Positions 1-4,840 of a DNA stretch of 5,169 bases are shown here, piece by piece. Both the position numbers and the translations under genes were made by a program. The notes below the pieces were generated by a model. The model saw only the letters and a list, made by a program, of their open reading frames with translations, did not search any database and was not told the DNA's origin. Origin of the DNA: Methanoregula sp. (GTDB taxonomy: Archaea; Halobacteriota; Methanomicrobia; Methanomicrobiales; Methanospirillaceae); NCBI GenBank assembly GCA_003157895.1, contig PMKW01000173.1, positions 1 through 5,169 of the forward strand. Direction: 5' to 3'. Position 1 is the stretch's first letter; each line of letters opens with the position of its first letter.

Positions 1-13
1 AGCGATCCACGAT

Positions 14-75
14 CTTATCCTCCAGGCCCACCCACACTTCCCATACATATGCTCTTCACCAGCTACTTCGCAAAG
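14..75 (+). repeat. Upstream copy of a diverged direct repeat (promoter plus start of DUF488 gene)
   Basis: This stretch matches 4779-4840 in the same orientation. The shared blocks are CTTA..CTCC, then CACACTTCC, then ATGCTCYTCACCAGCTACTT followed by CGCMAA. The match covers the probable TATA-like region, the leader and the first nine or so codons of a DUF488 gene. Several mismatches and small gaps show it is an old paralogous duplication and not a fresh target-site duplication. This is seen by eye; no alignment score was computed. Confidence 0.6.
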
Positions 76-112
76 AGCCCGGCCTACCCCCCTCACCGGC
101 AATTCCCACCAC
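49..112 (+). pseudogene. DUF488-family gene, N-terminal remnant
   Basis: The reading frame starting at 49 begins MLFTSYFAKSPAYP, almost the same as the start of the DUF488 gene at 4814 (MLLTSYFAKSAKHP). A second, weaker match is RQFPPR here against ARFPPK there. This implies that a few codons (around GAVS) are missing and that homology runs to about base 112. After that the frame continues as unrelated residues to a stop at 232-234, and the sequence becomes that of a different gene in another frame. None of the rest of the family is present, including the Cys/CHR motif seen in the 3' copy. A non-functional relic is the simplest reading. The exact end of homology is uncertain by a few bases. 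Confidence 0.65.
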
Positions 113-304
113 GATCGCATGGTCGCACTCGTCACGCAGATGCTCGACCTCAACAAACGGTTGCAGGACGCCTCACTAGATCACGACAAGACGCTGCTCC
201 AGCGACAAATAGAGGCGACGGATATGGCAATTGATAAACTGGTGTACGAGCTGTATGGGCTGACGGATGAGGAGATTAAGATCAGAGAAAATAAACCCTC
301 TTAA
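107..304 (+). pseudogene. C-terminal remnant of an Eco57I/TaqI-type restriction-modification protein
   Basis: From about base 107 the frame reads HHDRMVALVTQMLDLNKRL and ends with a segment containing LLQRQIEATD, IDKLVYELYGLTDEEI and a stop at 302-304. From family knowledge this is the characteristic tail of large Eco57I-class methylase/endonuclease polypeptides with a TaqI-like C-terminal specificity domain: a helical hairpin followed by the YELYGLT-E-E-I signature. Whole proteins are many hundreds of residues long; only about 65 are left. The frame is open back to the window start, but the upstream codons belong to the DUF488 remnant in another phase. An ATG at 119 could start a 61-residue peptide, but I see no ribosome-binding site before it. 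The catalytic NPPY-type methylase motifs are absent, so this cannot be an active enzyme. Confidence 0.75.
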
Positions 305-415
305 ATACCGGAATCGATTATCTGTAGAGTTTTCTGTGAATTTGGTAGTCCTGCTACTAACTCTTTGACGGGTTTCTCAACGTTTTCCCCGTTCACCGCA
401 AAAAGTGTAAATCAT
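305..415. other. Intergenic spacer, no gene seen
   Basis: AT-rich sequence between the restriction-modification remnant and the metallophosphoesterase promoter. It holds a few short T-runs (for example GTTTTCTG) that could end transcription from upstream. The only inverted repeat is a four-base stem around GGTAGTCCTGCTACTA, too weak to call. Confidence 0.5.
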
Positions 416-428
416 CGAAAAATTTATA
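416..428 (+). promoter_or_regulatory. Archaeal BRE/TATA promoter of the metallophosphoesterase gene
   Basis: CGAAAAA (416-422, BRE-like) is followed directly by TTTATA (423-428). This is the arrangement expected for a euryarchaeal TFB/TBP promoter. A start site about 25 bases downstream, near 450-455, would leave a leader of roughly 15 bases before the ATG at 468. This is the clearest promoter in the window. Confidence 0.7.
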
Positions 429-442
429 CAGGATACGTCCAT

Positions 443-464
443 ATTTCAGACGGTCAGATGAAAT
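443..464. promoter_or_regulatory. Inverted repeat over the predicted start site (operator candidate)
   Basis: ATTTCA (443-448) and TGAAAT (459-464) form a perfect six-base inverted repeat with a ten-base gap. It lies between the TATA box and the start codon at 468, where archaeal repressors often bind. Six-base arms occur by chance fairly often, so the regulatory role is only suggested by position. Confidence 0.3.
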
Positions 465-467
465 TCA

Positions 468-2897
468 ATGAAGGTAATTCTTTGCATTCTCCTGTTGATG
501 GTACTTATTGCAGTTGCATCTGGTGCACCCAGTTATCCAATAAATTCCACGGTTTTAACAACTCATGACAGAACCGTTGTTATTGTCCCCGTGCCACCAG
601 CATCACCCGCACTTATAGGTCACGATGATGTTGCAAACTATTCAGCGTATGGTTATGGGGTCTGGCAGTACGCCCGCGGGCTCGATTACCCGAAACGACT
701 GGACCTCATGCCCACCACCTATACCAATACCTCAGCTACAAATAACGCAAGACTTCTGAATTTCTTTGCTATAACCGATGTCCATATAACAGACGAAGAA
801 TCTCCTGCTTCTGCGATATTTTTTGGCATCTACAGCAATGTATCTTCGGCATATTCACCGGTTATGCTCCTTACCAACCAGGTGCTCGATGCCGCGGTCC
901 AGACAATAAATATCCAGCACCAGCAAAAACCTTTTGATTTCGGTATCTCTCTTGGCGATTCCGCCAACAGCGCTCAGCACAACGAACTCCGGTGGTATAT
1001 CGATAACCTTGACGGCAAAAAGATAAATCCCGATTCCGGCGCAAAGGATGATCCGGTTCCCGGGCCCCACAATGATTACCAGGATGAATTCCAGGCCGCA
1101 GGACTTGATCCAACGATCAAATGGTACCAGACACTCGGCAACCACGATCATTTCTTTACAGGATTCTTGGTGCCGGATGATTATCTGCAGCAGACATTAG
1201 CCGGCCTTGATATAATCAATCTGGGAATAGTATTCACCAATCCTGCCGGTATCAACAGCCGTGGATACTATATGGGTTCAATCAATGGTTCAACGCCCAA
1301 TGGTACGGTTATAGGAGTGGGCCCGAACAGTTCGTATCCCATCTCCCCCCCGAAGGTACGTGCAGCCGATCCTGACCGCTATGTACTTACAACATCGGAG
1401 TGGATGAACGAATTTTTTACTACCACGTCAAGTCCCAGGGGACATGGATTCAACCAGTCCGATGTGGCAGCGGGATTTGCATGCTATTCGTTCGAACCGA
1501 GGTCGGACGTACCGATCAGGGTTATTGTGCTCGATGATACCCAGAGCACTACCGACCCCGTCGATACCAGTTCTCTTGGTTATGGACATGGCACTCTTGA
1601 CAAGAAGCGTTATGACTGGCTGGTAAACGAACTTGACAACGGTCAGCGTGACGGGAAGCTCATGATAATCGCAGCTCATATACCGATTGGAGTCTTACCT
1701 GCGGGCCAGATGGCGGGCTGGAGCAGGTTTGCGTATAAAAACGAAACAGAAGTGATCTCCAAACTTCAGACATATCCGAATTTACTTCTGTGGATCTCGG
1801 GCCATCTCCACACGAATCAGGTTACCGCCTTTCCATCACCTGATCCTGTTAACCATCCTGAATATGGATTCTGGGAGGTCCAGACCTCAGCGTTACGGGA
1901 TTATCCCCAGCAGTACCGCACGTTTGATATAGAACGCAACAGCGACAATACGGTTTCAATCGTTATAACCGACGTTGATCCATCAGTCAGCGATGGGTCA
2001 CTTGCTGCAAAATCCCGTTCGTATAGTATTGCAGCTCAGGAGATTGACCTCAATCCATTAAACCCATTACCAAATGGTTCATACAACGCAGAACTTGTCA
2101 AAAAATTAAATCCTGAAATGACGGAGAAAATAGGAGATTTATTTAAAACCCCCGTAGTCCCGGATGTTGTTACGGATAATAGCGGCGATGATTCATATTC
2201 CCCCACCATCAACCCTGGCAAAATCGTAAATCAAACCGTGAACGTTGGGGGAGGATCTTCCGTGACCCGGGCGGAGATGACCGGGATTAATCTGGGAAAA
2301 AACCTTGTCATCACTGCAATGCCTGAGACCGTCCTGCCTGGAACAATGGCTGCCCCACCGACAACGGTATACCAGTACATTTCGATAACATCCAGTACAA
2401 TCCCGGGTGTTGTCAGCCAGACTCTCCTTGATTTTGCTGTGCCGCAGTCATGGCTCACCGAACATGGGTTCACCAATGGTGATATAGTGATGATGCATAC
2501 CGTGGATGGACAGTGGCAGACACTTGACACCAGGTTCGTTTCTCAGAGTAACGAGAACGTATTCTACCAGTCAACCACACCGGGATTCTCATACTTTGCA
2601 ATTGCCTATCAAAAGGGTGGCACTACGATGGCACAAGGGACTCCCTTCCCAACCATAACCCCATCAGCATTAGCAAAAACCCCGGTAACAGGTACACCTC
2701 ATTTACCTGTCACAATAACAACGAAAGAAACACAGAGCCCGGCACTTCCACCAACCACAGCCCCGGGAGAAGGTACGCCACTGACTCCGATTATTATCGG
2801 GGTTGTTGGCGCAATTGCCGTCATCGCAAGTGCATTTCTCGTAAGGCGCTGGTGGATCCGCAGGCAGAACCCGGCGCTGTTCCGGGAATATGACTAA
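468..2897 (+). CDS. Secreted, membrane-anchored metallophosphoesterase with PGF-pre-PGF domain
   Basis: An 809-residue exported protein. Residues 1-20 are a signal peptide: Lys2, a hydrophobic core at 3-17, and probable cleavage near SGA. Residues ~95-500 form a calcineurin-like phosphoesterase domain with the expected metal ligands in order: D104-x-H106, GDS with D164, GNHD at 224-227, H404 in AAH, and GHLH at 445-448. All ligand motifs are intact. The pattern resembles the TIGR03768 metallophosphoesterases, so it probably hydrolyses a phosphoester outside the cell; the substrate is unknown. Residues ~584-715 look like a PGF-pre-PGF domain, ending TPGFSYFAIAY. A Thr/Pro-rich stalk (716-772) leads to a transmembrane helix (~773-792) and a basic tail, RRWWIRRQ. 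Many N-x-S/T sequons fit a glycosylated surface protein. The ATG at 468 is chosen because the signal peptide begins there; no strong ribosome-binding site is visible. The gene has its own promoter and terminator. Confidence 0.9.
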   Translation: MKVILCILLLMVLIAVASGAPSYPINSTVLTTHDRTVVIVPVPPASPALIGHDDVANYSAYGYGVWQYARGLDYPKRLDLMPTTYTNTSATNNARLLNFFAITDVHITDEESPASAIFFGIYSNVSSAYSPVMLLTNQVLDAAVQTINIQHQQKPFDFGISLGDSANSAQHNELRWYIDNLDGKKINPDSGAKDDPVPGPHNDYQDEFQAAGLDPTIKWYQTLGNHDHFFTGFLVPDDYLQQTLAGLDIINLGIVFTNPAGINSRGYYMGSINGSTPNGTVIGVGPNSSYPISPPKVRAADPDRYVLTTSEWMNEFFTTTSSPRGHGFNQSDVAAGFACYSFEPRSDVPIRVIVLDDTQSTTDPVDTSSLGYGHGTLDKKRYDWLVNELDNGQRDGKLMIIAAHIPIGVLPAGQMAGWSRFAYKNETEVISKLQTYPNLLLWISGHLHTNQVTAFPSPDPVNHPEYGFWEVQTSALRDYPQQYRTFDIERNSDNTVSIVITDVDPSVSDGSLAAKSRSYSIAAQEIDLNPLNPLPNGSYNAELVKKLNPEMTEKIGDLFKTPVVPDVVTDNSGDDSYSPTINPGKIVNQTVNVGGGSSVTRAEMTGINLGKNLVITAMPETVLPGTMAAPPTTVYQYISITSSTIPGVVSQTLLDFAVPQSWLTEHGFTNGDIVMMHTVDGQWQTLDTRFVSQSNENVFYQSTTPGFSYFAIAYQKGGTTMAQGTPFPTITPSALAKTPVTGTPHLPVTITTKETQSPALPPTTAPGEGTPLTPIIIGVVGAIAVIASAFLVRRWWIRRQNPALFREYD

Positions 2898-2944
2898 AGT
2901 TCCGGAGAATGGACGAGGACGAGTATACAGTTAATTGCAAAAAT

Positions 2945-2990
2945 ACACACCATGATTGGTGTGTTATTTAAAAAAAAATTTCTTTTTTTT
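2945..2990 (+). terminator. Hairpin plus T-run terminator
   Basis: ACACACCA (2945-2952) pairs perfectly with TGGTGTGT (2957-2964) around a TGAT loop. It is followed by nine A (2970-2978) and then TTTC plus eight T (2979-2990). Oligo-T tracts terminate archaeal RNA polymerase. The site lies about 50 bases after the metallophosphoesterase stop codon. The A-run/T-run could also form a second AT stem. Confidence 0.75.
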
Positions 2991-3066
2991 CATCTCCTGT
3001 GTTAGCTGCCTCGGCGTCCTTCTTCATGTAATACAACCTCCCTTACCCCCTGCTAAAAAAATACTT

Positions 3067-3095
3067 GGAGGGGGGTCCCGGCCCAACCCCCCTCC
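3067..3095. repeat. GC palindrome, copy A
   Basis: GGAGGGGGG (3067-3075) pairs perfectly with CCCCCCTCC (3087-3095) around the 11-base loop TCCCGGCCCAA. This gives a nine-pair stem, the longest of the set. A further C-run follows to 3100. The loop contains the TCCCGG core shared with copies B and E. Confidence 0.75.
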
Positions 3096-3204
3096 CCCCC
3101 AGGTACCTGCCCCAACCAGCTTCAGCTCCATCATTCCCTGACGTAAAACCGCTTTCAGTGAAGCCCCCGCCAACCAAAATAACCGGCAATTTCCGGCCCG
3201 CTGA

Positions 3205-3227
3205 GGGGGGTTCCCGGCCTACCCCCC
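3205..3227. repeat. GC palindrome, copy B
   Basis: GGGGGGT (3205-3211) pairs with ACCCCCC (3221-3227) around the loop TCCCGGCCT. The overall pattern G-run, TTCCCGG, short A-containing spacer, C-run is that of the family. The right half, CCCGGCCTACCCCCC, reappears at 78-92 in the 5' remnant region. Confidence 0.75.
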
Positions 3228-3239
3228 CTGGCTATGGGT

Positions 3240-3269
3240 GGGGGGGTTCCCGCGATTTAAAATCCGGGA
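3240..3269. repeat. GC palindrome, degenerate copy C with inner AT stem
   Basis: The left half of the family motif, GGGGGGGTTCCCG, is present at 3240-3252, but no C-run arm follows. Instead CCCGCGATTT is followed by AAATCCGGG, an imperfect inverted repeat with one bulged C. It appears to be a broken or rearranged copy, abutting copy D. Confidence 0.5.
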
Positions 3270-3273
3270 GGCG

Positions 3274-3294
3274 GGGGGTTCACGGGCAACCCCC
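3274..3294. repeat. GC palindrome, copy D
   Basis: GGGGGTT (3274-3280) pairs perfectly with AACCCCC (3288-3294) around the loop CACGGGC. A second C-run follows after one T (3296-3301). The core differs by one base from the TTCCCGG of the other copies (TTCACGG). Confidence 0.7.
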
Positions 3295-3416
3295 TCCCCC
3301 CAAATGTGAGTAACGCACCCATCCCGGGCTTTCAAGGGTATAAAGTTCCAGATGAAACAAAGGGGTTGACAGGGTTCCCAAAAATGAGTAAGCAGCAAAA
3401 TTCCCGTGCAAGGAAA

Positions 3417-3437
3417 GGGGGTTCCCGGGTAACCCCC
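3417..3437. repeat. GC palindrome, copy E
   Basis: GGGGGTT (3417-3423) pairs perfectly with AACCCCC (3431-3437) around the loop CCCGGGT. This is the cleanest seven-pair copy. Degenerate G-runs continue at 3451-3456 and 3478-3489, probably decayed additional copies. Confidence 0.75.
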
Positions 3438-3527
3438 CCACCGCCCAGCCGGGGGGTGGCTCGGCCCGGAATGCAAAGGGGGGAGGGGGTACTCCGCTCT
3501 TCCTTACCAGCCAACCCGCACCTTCAC

Positions 3528-3542
3528 AAGGAAAAATTATTT
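3528..3542 (+). promoter_or_regulatory. Promoter of the toxin-antitoxin operon
   Basis: AAGGAAAA (BRE-like) merges into AAATTATTT (TATA-like), centred about 30 bases before the antitoxin ATG at 3568. The predicted start site is at about 3563-3568, so the transcript would be leaderless or nearly so. This agrees with the absence of a well-spaced ribosome-binding site. Confidence 0.5.
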
Positions 3543-3551
3543 CGTCTACTC

Positions 3552-3561
3552 ATGTATACAT
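3552..3561. promoter_or_regulatory. Perfect palindrome before the antitoxin gene, operator candidate
   Basis: ATGTATACAT is a perfect ten-base palindrome located between the TATA-like box and the antitoxin start codon. A related half, GTATATG, follows at 3564-3570. Ribbon-helix-helix antitoxins usually bind short palindromes in their own promoter and repress the operon, with the toxin as co-repressor. Position and symmetry fit that role; binding itself is inferred. Confidence 0.5.
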
Positions 3562-3567
3562 AGGTAT

Positions 3568-3801
3568 ATGTCATCCACGACAACGATCCGGATCTCCCAC
3601 CAGACCAAGGATCTCCTTGATGACCTCAAACATCACCCGAAGGAGAGTTACGAAGAGGTCATCGGGCGCCTCGCGACCATGGCCCGTGACGATGAGCCAC
3701 TCTCCGATGATGAGATCGAGGACATGAAAGCAAGTCTCGACGATATTAAGGCCGGGCGGATAAAATCGCTCAAAACCATCAGAACCGAACTGGGGATCTG
3801 A
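3568..3801 (+). CDS. Ribbon-helix-helix antitoxin
   Basis: A 77-residue protein, the likely antidote and autorepressor of the toxin encoded next to it. Residues 4-10 (TTTIRIS) are the DNA-contacting beta strand of a ribbon-helix-helix fold. Residues 11-24 and 26-40 are its two helices, with a SYEEVI turn typical of archaeal VapB-like antitoxins. Residues 41-50 form an acidic linker (DDEP, SDDEIED). Residues 51-77 are a charged amphipathic tail that probably wraps around the toxin. The ATG at 3568 is the only sensible start: the beta strand begins at residue 4. The stop codon touches the toxin start, so the two are co-translated. The fold assignment is confident; the exact antitoxin subfamily is not. 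Confidence 0.85.
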   Translation: MSSTTTIRISHQTKDLLDDLKHHPKESYEEVIGRLATMARDDEPLSDDEIEDMKASLDDIKAGRIKSLKTIRTELGI

Positions 3802-4077
3802 TTGCCGTACGAGATCCTGATCCCCCGCCAGGTGGAGCGACAGATCGCAAAGATTCCCCGCGAGTTCGCCACCCGTATCCTTGATGATCTGGAAGGATTC
3901 GCCGATGGTCTCGATTACAAACGCTATGATGTCCGCAAGGTCGTGGACTCGCCAAAGACCGCCCCACGGTACCGGATGCGGTCCGGTAACTACCGGGTCC
4001 TTTTCTTCATCCTCCATAACCGCATGGTCATTGAAGTGATCTCAATCCGGAGAAAAAAGACCGGCATGGATTATTAA
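3802..4077 (+). CDS. RelE/ParE-superfamily toxin
   Basis: A 91-residue basic protein, the toxin half of a type II toxin-antitoxin pair. It opens PYEILIPRQVERQIAKIP, the first strand and helix of the RelE/ParE fold. The core continues with RYRMRSGNYRVLFF (57-69) and closes with VIEVISIRRKKTGMDY (76-91). The arginines at 58, 60, 65, 83 and 84, with Lys85/86 and the terminal Tyr91, sit where RelE-type mRNA interferases carry their basic and Tyr residues, so ribosome-dependent mRNA cleavage is likely. A ParE-like gyrase action cannot be excluded. The start is TTG at 3802, immediately after the antitoxin TGA with no gap; no ATG occurs before Met59. GGGGATC, just upstream inside the antitoxin gene, may act as ribosome-binding site. 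The length is normal for the family and the gene appears intact. Confidence 0.87.
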   Translation: MPYEILIPRQVERQIAKIPREFATRILDDLEGFADGLDYKRYDVRKVVDSPKTAPRYRMRSGNYRVLFFILHNRMVIEVISIRRKKTGMDY

Positions 4078-4242
4078 ATCCTTTTGAGGGGGCAGGGAAT
4101 TGCAACTCCCCGGTATGCTCCGGCATTCACCCTTTGCTCTCATCTCAAGCACCGGGTGTATCCGCATGTATGGGGGAAATAGGGTGATTTCCCCGGCCGC
4201 TTCATGAACGATACGGTAAGGGAATCAGGAATAACCGTCCGG
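4078..4242. other. Convergent intergenic spacer
   Basis: It separates the toxin stop codon from the stop codon of the minus-strand flavoprotein gene. Contents are CCTTTTG just after the toxin, a weak inverted repeat GGGA..TCCC at 4095-4110 around TTGCAA, and the stronger hairpin at 4173-4194. No gene is supported; the frame from 4204 on the plus strand is a shadow of the flavoprotein gene. Confidence 0.55.
4173..4194. terminator. Hairpin between convergent genes, possible terminator
   Basis: GGGGAAAT (4173-4180) and ATTTCCCC (4187-4194) form a perfect eight-pair stem with loop AGGGTG. It lies about 50 bases beyond the flavoprotein stop on its strand and about 95 bases beyond the toxin stop. 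No T-run follows on either strand, so it may act in RNA processing or 3'-end protection and not as a classic terminator. Confidence 0.4.
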
Positions 4243-4662
4243 TCAAATGGACTTTTCCCATCCCTGGCCCATATCGACCAGGGGCCGCACTTCCGTCACC
4301 TCGAAGGTTACGGCGGCATGGACCATATTCGCCGCATCCGGCCCGAAAGCCTTTGCCATCTGGATCTTGTAATCGTCCAGCTTCGGGCCGCTGGTTGCCG
4401 CTGTTTTCATCTTCAGGTAGACCCGGATCCCTTTCCATTCCGTGAGCGACTTTCCCGGTTCCATGATCAGGAAGACCGCGTTGGGGTTCTCCTGGAGGTA
4501 TTCCAGGGACCGGTCCCTGCCCAGTCCCATGACCACGGTCTTTTCATCCACCATCCGGGGTGAACCGAACACCGCTGCATTGACGTTGCCTTTTCTGGAT
4601 GCGGTACTCAGGGTCCCGAGCCGCGGGGCCTTGTTGAAGTAGTCCATCAGTTTTCCTGGCAT
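4243..4662 (-). CDS. Pyridoxamine 5'-phosphate oxidase-related split-barrel flavoprotein
   Basis: A 139-residue cytoplasmic protein, probably an FMN-binding oxidoreductase or flavin carrier of unknown substrate. Residues ~8-85 match the PNPOx-like split barrel in pattern: GTLSTASRKGNVNAAVFGSP (16-35), then VVMGLGRDRSLEYLQENP, then AVFLIMEP and WKGIRVYLKM. The helix LDDYKIQMAKAFG (95-107) and a last strand, VTFEVTEVRPL (118-128), complete the fold. It is shorter than true PdxH enzymes, and I do not see their C-terminal substrate-binding region, so vitamin B6 synthesis should not be assumed. Single-gene homologues are common in methanogens. The start ATG at 4662-4660 is supported by GGAAGGT five bases upstream. 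It is convergent with the toxin gene and divergent from the DUF488 gene. Confidence 0.85.
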   Translation of the reverse strand: MPGKLMDYFNKAPRLGTLSTASRKGNVNAAVFGSPRMVDEKTVVMGLGRDRSLEYLQENPNAVFLIMEPGKSLTEWKGIRVYLKMKTAATSGPKLDDYKIQMAKAFGPDAANMVHAAVTFEVTEVRPLVDMGQGWEKSI

Positions 4663-4667
4663 GAGAT

Positions 4668-4674
4668 ACCTTCC
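4668..4674 (-). promoter_or_regulatory. Ribosome-binding site of the flavoprotein gene
   Basis: On the minus strand GGAAGGT lies five bases before the ATG at 4662. It is the best Shine-Dalgarno match in the window and fixes this start. Confidence 0.65.
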
Positions 4675-4701
4675 TTACCAGCATCGGGATTATTGCTCCC
4701 G

Positions 4702-4715
4702 GCTTAAAAAGGAGC
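4702..4715 (-). promoter_or_regulatory. Promoter candidate of the flavoprotein gene
   Basis: The minus strand reads GCTCCTTTTTAAGC, with a TATA-like CTTTTTAAG about 40-50 bases before the start codon. This would place the transcription start near 4680 and leave a leader of about 18 bases that includes the ribosome-binding site. The BRE part is poor. Confidence 0.4.
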
Positions 4716-4778
4716 GGATCGGTACAACATGCGGGAAACCCCGGTGCCAAAGTGACCTGAAAGGGTACCACCATTCCC

Positions 4779-4787
4779 CTTAATACT
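4779..4787 (+). promoter_or_regulatory. TATA-like element of the DUF488 gene
   Basis: CTTAATACT lies about 30 bases before the ATG at 4814, implying a start site within about ten bases of the ATG and a very short leader. A similar CTTATCCT precedes the 5' remnant at the same distance. This conservation is the main support. Confidence 0.4.
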
Positions 4788-4840
4788 CCGCCCGCACACA
4801 CTTCCGGTACCTGATGCTCCTCACCAGCTACTTCGCCAAA
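4779..4840 (+). repeat. Downstream copy of the DUF488 promoter/start direct repeat
   Basis: Diverged direct repeat of 14-75, sharing the TATA-like segment, CACACTTCC in the leader and the first codons. The two copies lie about 4.77 kb apart in the same orientation and flank every intact gene upstream of this point. Confidence 0.6.

Larger units (their letters stand above)
2991..3530. other. 540-base intergenic region filled with G/C-run palindromes
   Basis: I see no real gene here. The open frames, on both strands, are low-complexity Pro/Gly/Arg translations of the G and C runs, without ribosome-binding sites or recognisable domains. The region holds several related palindromes listed separately, with less repetitive AT-balanced stretches between them (about 3101-3180 and 3303-3400). 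A C-poor exception is TAAAAAAATAC at about 3054-3064. Composition differs sharply from the flanking genes. Confidence 0.7.

Noticed and set aside
365..568. A 67-residue open frame overlapping the start of the phosphoesterase gene
   Set aside because: It is out of frame with the signal peptide and runs through the promoter; it has no recognisable features.
3067..3489. Reading the palindrome cluster as a CRISPR array
   Set aside because: Copies are irregularly spaced, differ in sequence, have no uniform spacers, and no cas gene is near.
3499..3511. CTTCCTTACCAGC repeated at 4670-4682
   Set aside because: A single 13-base match in a 5-kb window is not unexpected, and the contexts differ; the second copy is simply the ribosome-binding site region of the flavoprotein gene.
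3065..3563. Several 60-85 residue open frames on both strands in the palindrome region
   Set aside because: They translate G and C runs into Pro/Gly/Arg low-complexity sequence, overlap each other and have no ribosome-binding site or family resemblance.
3571..4017. A 148-residue minus-strand open frame opposite the toxin-antitoxin genes
   Set aside because: It is a shadow of two well-supported plus-strand genes whose protein families are recognisable; the minus-strand translation resembles nothing.
4504..4519. Perfect 16-base palindrome CAGGGACCGGTCCCTG inside the flavoprotein gene
   Set aside because: It encodes the conserved GRDRS-LE stretch of the protein, and codon constraint gives a sufficient explanation.
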